Shown here piece after piece: positions 60,250 to 64,000 of a stretch of DNA of 64,000 nucleotides. The position numbers and the translations under genes were made by a program. This DNA comes from Gordonia prachuapensis (GTDB lineage Bacteria > Actinomycetota > Actinomycetes > Mycobacteriales > Mycobacteriaceae). Under the pieces are notes generated by a model that saw nothing but the letters and a program-made list of their open reading frames with translations, had not been told where the DNA came from and did not search any database. The stretch is from the NCBI RefSeq assembly GCF_036350515.1, contig NZ_JAZDUE010000002.1, positions 124,001-188,000 on the forward strand. Direction: 5' to 3'. How positions within the stretch are numbered: position 1 is the stretch's first letter; each line of letters starts with the position of its first letter.

Positions 60250-60421
60250 TTTCGAAGCGGTGTCGGCGTGTTAACTCTGGATGACAGAACATGCAGGGTG
60301 GCAGCCGCGATCAGTTCGGTTTATGGGCAAAGAGCAGGATATTCAGCGGCGAACCGGGTGAAGGCGACTCCCGACGACTACATGCAACAGATTGGCATAC
60401 AGCCGCGGATGCTCTTAGCTT

Positions 60422-60429
60422 TACATGTA
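60422..60429. promoter_or_regulatory. TACATGTA box before substrate-binding protein gene
   Basis: A third perfect copy, 45 bp before the binding-protein start. Its flanks (CTTTACATGTAGATCG) resemble the box at 60200 (AAGTACATGTAGATGG). One mismatch copy, TACATGCA, occurs at about 60379. The repetition on both sides of the divergent pair points to coordinate control. Confidence 0.5.
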
Positions 60430-60473
60430 GATCGCACAAAGCGACGTTTCCGGCACGGCCCACAGGAGATTCC

Positions 60474-61655
60474 ATGACCCGACGTACACCGTTCACCGCG
60501 CGCAGCACGCGCGCCCTCGCCGCCGCGACCGCCGCACTCTGCGCCGCCGCGCTGGCCGGGTGCGGCAGCGACTCCGACAGTGAGACGGCCGCTGCCTCGA
60601 GCCTGCCGCCGGCTCCCGCCGAATCCGCGCTCGCCGACGTGTGCCCGTCAGACCTCGTGGTGCAACTGCAGTGGCAACCGCAGTCGGACATGGCCGGGGT
60701 GATCGGGCTGCTCGGTCCGGGATACAGCGTCGACGGCGACGCCAAGTCGGTGACCGGCCCCCTCGCCTTCGACGGAATGGACACCGGCATCGACATCACG
60801 CTGCGCGCCGGCGGCCCCGCGATCGGTTTCCAGTCCGTTCCGTCGGCGATGTACGCCGACGACTCGATCGACCTGGGCCTCGTCCATGGCGACCAGCTCA
60901 TCGCGGCCGCCAAGGACCAGCGGGTGGTGGGCGTGACCCCGCTGCTGCAGTACAACCCGTCCATCCTGATGTGGGATCCCGAGACGCATCCCGATCAGCA
61001 GACCATCGCCGACATCGGCCAGACGGACGAGACCGTGGTGGTCAGCAAGGATCAGATCTTCCCGCAGTGGCTGGTCGCCAAGGGACTGCTCAAGGAGAGC
61101 CAGCTCGACCGGAGCTACGACGGTGCGCCGGCCCGCTTCGTCGGCGACCCGAGCATCGCGCAGCAGGGCTTCGCCAACTCCGAGCCCTACACCTACGAGA
61201 ACGAGACACCGTCGTGGAACAAGCCGATCGCCTACGAGATGGTCAAGGACGCCGGCTATGACGTGTACGCATCCAACGTCTCGGTGCGCGCCGACCGCCT
61301 CGAGGAGATGACGCCCTGCCTGCAGAAGCTGGTCCCGATGATCCAGCAGACCGGCAAGGAGTATGTCGCCGCCCCGGACGCGATCAACACCACCATCGTT
61401 GACTGGGTTTCGCAGGACACCAGCTTCAGCCCGTACACCGAGGGGGAGGCGCAGTACTCCGCACAGATGCTGAAGGACGAGGGCGTCATCGGCACCGGCG
61501 CCGACGGCGTGTGGGGTAGCTACGACCCGGCGAAAACGCAGTCGATCGTCGCCGATCTGGTGCCGATCCTGAACGACGGCGGCGCGGATCTGCCGACGCA
61601 GCTCCCGGCAGATCAGCTGTTCACCACCCAGTTCATCAGCAGCGACGTGCGCTGA
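60474..61655 (+). CDS. ABC transporter substrate-binding lipoprotein, NMT1/THI5-like
   Basis: 393 residues. The lipoprotein signal ends at Cys30 (ALCAAALAGC). The mature protein looks like a NMT1/THI5-type periplasmic binding protein (LVVQLQWQPQSDMAGV near the start, IGFQSVPSAMYADDSIDLGLV, QYNPSILMWDPE). The ligand cannot be inferred. It is divergent from its cognate ATPase and permease. AGGAGAT precedes the ATG at 60474. Confidence 0.88.
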   Translation: MTRRTPFTARSTRALAAATAALCAAALAGCGSDSDSETAAASSLPPAPAESALADVCPSDLVVQLQWQPQSDMAGVIGLLGPGYSVDGDAKSVTGPLAFDGMDTGIDITLRAGGPAIGFQSVPSAMYADDSIDLGLVHGDQLIAAAKDQRVVGVTPLLQYNPSILMWDPETHPDQQTIADIGQTDETVVVSKDQIFPQWLVAKGLLKESQLDRSYDGAPARFVGDPSIAQQGFANSEPYTYENETPSWNKPIAYEMVKDAGYDVYASNVSVRADRLEEMTPCLQKLVPMIQQTGKEYVAAPDAINTTIVDWVSQDTSFSPYTEGEAQYSAQMLKDEGVIGTGADGVWGSYDPAKTQSIVADLVPILNDGGADLPTQLPADQLFTTQFISSDVR

Positions 61656-61664
61656 CGCTCCGCA

Positions 61665-61707
61665 CGGTGGTACCGGCGTGCAACTCCTGCCCGCCGGTAC
61701 CACCGTT
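61665..61707 (+). terminator. terminator hairpin after the binding-protein gene
   Basis: Perfect 15-bp arms ACGGTGGTACCGGCG and CGCCGGTACCACCGT with a 13-nt loop, 10 bp after the stop. It isolates the ABC locus from the DUF4178 operon. Confidence 0.8.
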
Positions 61708-61763
61708 GCTGTCATTCACGTCCGCTATGTCGGTGTCGTCGCAAGGGCAGTATGGTCGGCGGC

Positions 61764-62396
61764 GTGGAGATCTTGCTGATCATCATCGTTGCACTGCTGC
61801 TGATCATCGCGGTTGTGGTCGTCTTCAGATTCCTGAGCGACCGCAAGGCGCAGAAGGCGGAGGCCGACGCGCTGCGCGACCGCGCCTACGGCCCGCGCGA
61901 CCCGTTCTCGACCGTCGACGACGACGCCGTGCGCGGAGATCCGCGACAGCTCAAGCCCGGTGATCTGGTCGAGCTGCGCGGTGAGACGTTCGCGGTCCGC
62001 GGGACGCTGCGGCTGTCCCAGAGCGGCTTCGAATGGACCGAGAACTTCCTCGACACCGGGACCGGCCGCAAGGCCTGGATCTCGGTCGAAGACGATCCGG
62101 ACCTCGAGGTCGTGCTGTGGCATGAGTGCAAGGGCGTCACGGTGAGCCCGGGTCCCGACGCCGTCGAGATCGACGGCCGCCGCTACCACTCCGACGAAGC
62201 GGGTTCGGCGGACTTCGCCTCCACCGGCACCACCGGGCTGGGCGGCCGCGGATCGATGCGCTACCACGACTACGAGGCCGGTGACGAGCGGTTGTCCTTC
62301 GAGGACTTCGGCTCGGGCTGGGAGTGCGCCCGAGGCGAGGTGATCGCACGCAGCGAATATCGCATCTATCCCACCAACCCCACGCCGGGTTCGTGA
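61764..62396 (+). CDS. DUF4178 membrane-anchored protein
   Basis: 210 residues. One N-terminal membrane helix (ILLIIIVALLLIIAVVVVF) is followed by a DUF4178 domain (LKPGDLVELRGETFAVRGTL, YHDYEAGDERLSFEDFG). GTG at 61764 is preferred because TATGGT, a good -10, ends 7 bp before it, which suggests a leaderless mRNA. ATG at 61752 is the alternative. It is first of a four-gene or longer operon equivalent to Rv2597-Rv2601 as I recall it. Confidence 0.83.
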   Translation: MEILLIIIVALLLIIAVVVVFRFLSDRKAQKAEADALRDRAYGPRDPFSTVDDDAVRGDPRQLKPGDLVELRGETFAVRGTLRLSQSGFEWTENFLDTGTGRKAWISVEDDPDLEVVLWHECKGVTVSPGPDAVEIDGRRYHSDEAGSADFASTGTTGLGGRGSMRYHDYEAGDERLSFEDFGSGWECARGEVIARSEYRIYPTNPTPGS

Positions 62397-62932
62397 CGGC
62401 GCCCGGCCTGGCGGCCGGCCACGTCCGCCTGGATGTTCCCTACGCCGACACGAGTGCTCGACAACTCGCCTTCTCCCTGACCGCCGCCGTCCGCGAACCC
62501 CTGGCGCGCTGCGACCACCGGTTCGAATCGGGGACGGTGTCACTGCGACTGCTCGGAGCGAGCCACCAGATCGTCGTCGACGACGGGGACCGGCAGATCT
62601 GCGAAACCGTCGCCTGCCTGCCGGGTCTCGACCGGCCGCTGCCCGGTTCGGTCGCCGACGGGCCGTACTCGTTCACGTCGTCGGTCGAGCACTGCGACCC
62701 GGAACGGCTCGCCGAGATCGTCGGCGACCTGCGCGAGCGGACGGCCGCCCATCGTTCCGCGGGCCTCCCTGCGCTGCTCGGCGAGTTCCCCGGACAACCG
62801 CTCGCAGTGACCGCGGCGATCGCGTCGGCGCGGGGCGACGACATCGTCTGGCAGACCTGGCACACGTATCCGCAGTCGGCCGAGGTGGTCACGACCACCG
62901 GTGAGCTACGCGGTGCGGGGAGCAGCCGATGA
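62393..62932 (+). CDS. DUF2617 protein
   Basis: 179 residues, no membrane segment. It contains the DUF2617 core (VRLDVPYADTSARQLAFSL, LRLLGASHQIVVDDG, CLPGLDRPLPGSV, LPALLGEFPGQPLAVTAA). The start is GTG at 62393 and overlaps the previous stop by 4 bp. The next gene overlaps by 4 bp as well, so translation is coupled across the operon. Function unknown. Confidence 0.82.
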   Translation: MTAPGLAAGHVRLDVPYADTSARQLAFSLTAAVREPLARCDHRFESGTVSLRLLGASHQIVVDDGDRQICETVACLPGLDRPLPGSVADGPYSFTSSVEHCDPERLAEIVGDLRERTAAHRSAGLPALLGEFPGQPLAVTAAIASARGDDIVWQTWHTYPQSAEVVTTTGELRGAGSSR

Positions 62933-63576
62933 GCTACCCACCGCCACCCGGAGGTCCGCCACCCGGAGGTCCGCCACCGAGCGGACCGCCCCCCGGTGGG
63001 CCCCCGCCTCCTGGTGGTCCCCCACCCGGCGGACCTCCCGGAGGGTTCCGGCCGACCCCGGGTTTCGGCGACGATCCCCGCCGCGGCCTGCATCGAACCC
63101 GCAACATCATCATCGGCGTGATCGTGGTGATCGCATTGTTCGCGATCGTCGGCGCGTGCTCGGTTCGTGCGCTCGGTGGCCTCACCGGCGACGATGCCAG
63201 TGCCCGCAGTTACATCACCGCGAACTACCAGCGCGACACCTCGCTCGACGAGGGCAGCGTCGACGCCTACATCGCGCAGGGAACCCCGGCGTCGGTGGCG
63301 AGCGAACTCAGCGGCGTCGAACAGCCGGTTGATCAGCGGGCGGGCGACACATCGAACGCGGCCGATGCCGAGGGCACCCAGTTCCTGCAGTACCCCGACT
63401 ACGTCATCGGCCTGTTCCCCTTGGCCGCCGGAACGACCAAGGTCATGTTGAGTCGCGACTACCGGTCCGGGTACAACCACTTCCTGCCGTTCGTCGGCGC
63501 ATTCTGGGTTCCGACACCGAATTTCGGGGGTTCGGGCAGCGATTTCCGTGGTGGCGGCTCCGGGAGCGGGAAATGA
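62929..63576 (+). CDS. DUF4247 membrane protein with Pro/Gly-rich N-terminus
   Basis: 215 residues. The first 40 residues are repeats of PPPGG. A membrane helix follows (about 60-76, IIIGVIVVIALFAIVGAC), then an extracytoplasmic DUF4247 domain (ARSYITANYQRD, GLFPLAAGTTKVMLSRDYRSGYNHF). The C-terminus is Gly/Ser-rich. It is coupled by a 4-bp overlap to the DUF2617 gene. Function unknown. Confidence 0.83.
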   Translation: MSYPPPPGGPPPGGPPPSGPPPGGPPPPGGPPPGGPPGGFRPTPGFGDDPRRGLHRTRNIIIGVIVVIALFAIVGACSVRALGGLTGDDASARSYITANYQRDTSLDEGSVDAYIAQGTPASVASELSGVEQPVDQRAGDTSNAADAEGTQFLQYPDYVIGLFPLAAGTTKVMLSRDYRSGYNHFLPFVGAFWVPTPNFGGSGSDFRGGGSGSGK

Positions 63577-63658
63577 CCGCCATGTCACCACGCACAATGA
63601 CACCGACGAGTCCCACATCCCTCACCCGACGCGCTTCACGACCTGAACCGGAGGACAC

Positions 63659-64000
63659 GTGCTCGAAGATCTGATCCGAAACGCCTATTCCGCCGCCGCA
63701 TACGGCGCGACGGGCATGGTGCTCATGCTGCTGTCGTTTGCGGTCATCGATGCCCTGACGCCGGGCAATCTGCGGCATCTGCTGTGGGCGGACCGCAACC
63801 GCAACGCCGGAATCCTGGTCGGCTCCAATGCCTTCGCCGTGGCGATCATCGTCACCGCGGCGATCGTGGCCAGTGAGGGCCGACTGTTCGAAGGTCTCAC
63901 CTACACGGTCGTGTACACGGTCATCGGGGTCGTCATCATGACGGTCACGTTCTTCATCATCGACCTGTTCACCCCGGGCAAGCTGGGTGAACTCGTCGTG
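63659..64000 (+). CDS. DUF350 membrane protein, 5' part
   Basis: The first 114 codons are inside the window, and the gene continues beyond the right edge. The start is GTG at 63659 after GGAGGAC. Three membrane helices are visible (MVLMLLSFAVIDAL, NAFAVAIIVTAAIVAS, YTVVYTVIGVVIMTVTFFII), with the DUF350 motif DLFTPGKLG repeated in the first half as DALTPGNLR. By analogy with Rv2600-Rv2601, a spermidine-synthase-like gene is expected next. Confidence 0.83.
   Translation, partial: MLEDLIRNAYSAAAYGATGMVLMLLSFAVIDALTPGNLRHLLWADRNRNAGILVGSNAFAVAIIVTAAIVASEGRLFEGLTYTVVYTVIGVVIMTVTFFIIDLFTPGKLGELVV

Noticed and set aside
1..64000. tRNA, rRNA or prophage genes
   Set aside because: No cloverleaf with a T-loop GTTCGAATC-type core, no rRNA stretch and no integrase, terminase or capsid gene was seen.

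Overview
The window comes from a high-GC actinobacterium of the mycolic-acid group (Mycobacteriales/Corynebacteriales). The best fit is Gordonia or a close relative, not Mycobacterium itself. The evidence is gene content plus gene order. Read right to left, it follows the order I remember from the Mycobacterium tuberculosis Rv0440-Rv0483 region: groEL2, lpd, ramB, icl, fadB2, TetR, DUF445 protein, XRE regulator, hbhA, DUF2516, deoC, DUF2993, nitrilase, DUF2505, murB and an lprQ-like L,D-transpeptidase. The cyclopropane mycolate synthases that follow fadB2 in Mycobacterium are absent. This synteny is recalled, not computed.

Layout. 1-3 kb: a partial L,D-transpeptidase lipoprotein, then a regulator / methyltransferase / thioredoxin-reductase-like cassette. 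3-9.3 kb: deoC, purU, an MFS exporter, a DUF1542-like membrane protein, an LmeA-like protein and a nitrilase. 9.4-17.6 kb: the murB-hbhA cell-envelope neighbourhood. 17.6-22.8 kb: TetR-SDR-PPK2, a lipoprotein, and a BenE transporter divergent from an XRE/cupin regulator. 22.8-28.8 kb: a second HBHA-like gene, then fadB2, icl and ramB (acetate and fatty-acid metabolism). 29-32.3 kb: two tandem secreted lipases. 32.4-36.6 kb: MaoC/CMD divergent pair, methyltransferase, AlkA-like glycosylase and lpd. 36.8-44.2 kb: TetR-OYE, DUF1254 protein, serine hydrolase and a prolyl oligopeptidase. 44.2-46.1 kb: a frameshifted DUF222 (13E12-type) gene and repeats. 46.1-54.6 kb: AAA ATPase, a second PPK2, exported and lipid-binding-fold proteins, TetR/PaaI, a PtpB-like phosphatase and a GH16 protein. 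54.8-56.6 kb: groEL2 with two CIRCE operators. 56.6-61.7 kb: a GntR / 2-oxoglutarate oxygenase / NitT-TauT-type ABC transporter locus. 61.7-64 kb: the start of a DUF4178-DUF2617-DUF4247-DUF350 operon.

Several palindromic operators can be read directly. These are two CIRCE sites before groEL2, a RamB box before icl, an identical-arm 18-bp site before both HBHA operons, three TACATGTA boxes in the ABC-transporter intergenic region, and single palindromes between several divergent pairs. Intergenic regions carry at least three local or dispersed repeat families. No rRNA, tRNA, CRISPR array, phage or insertion sequence was recognised.
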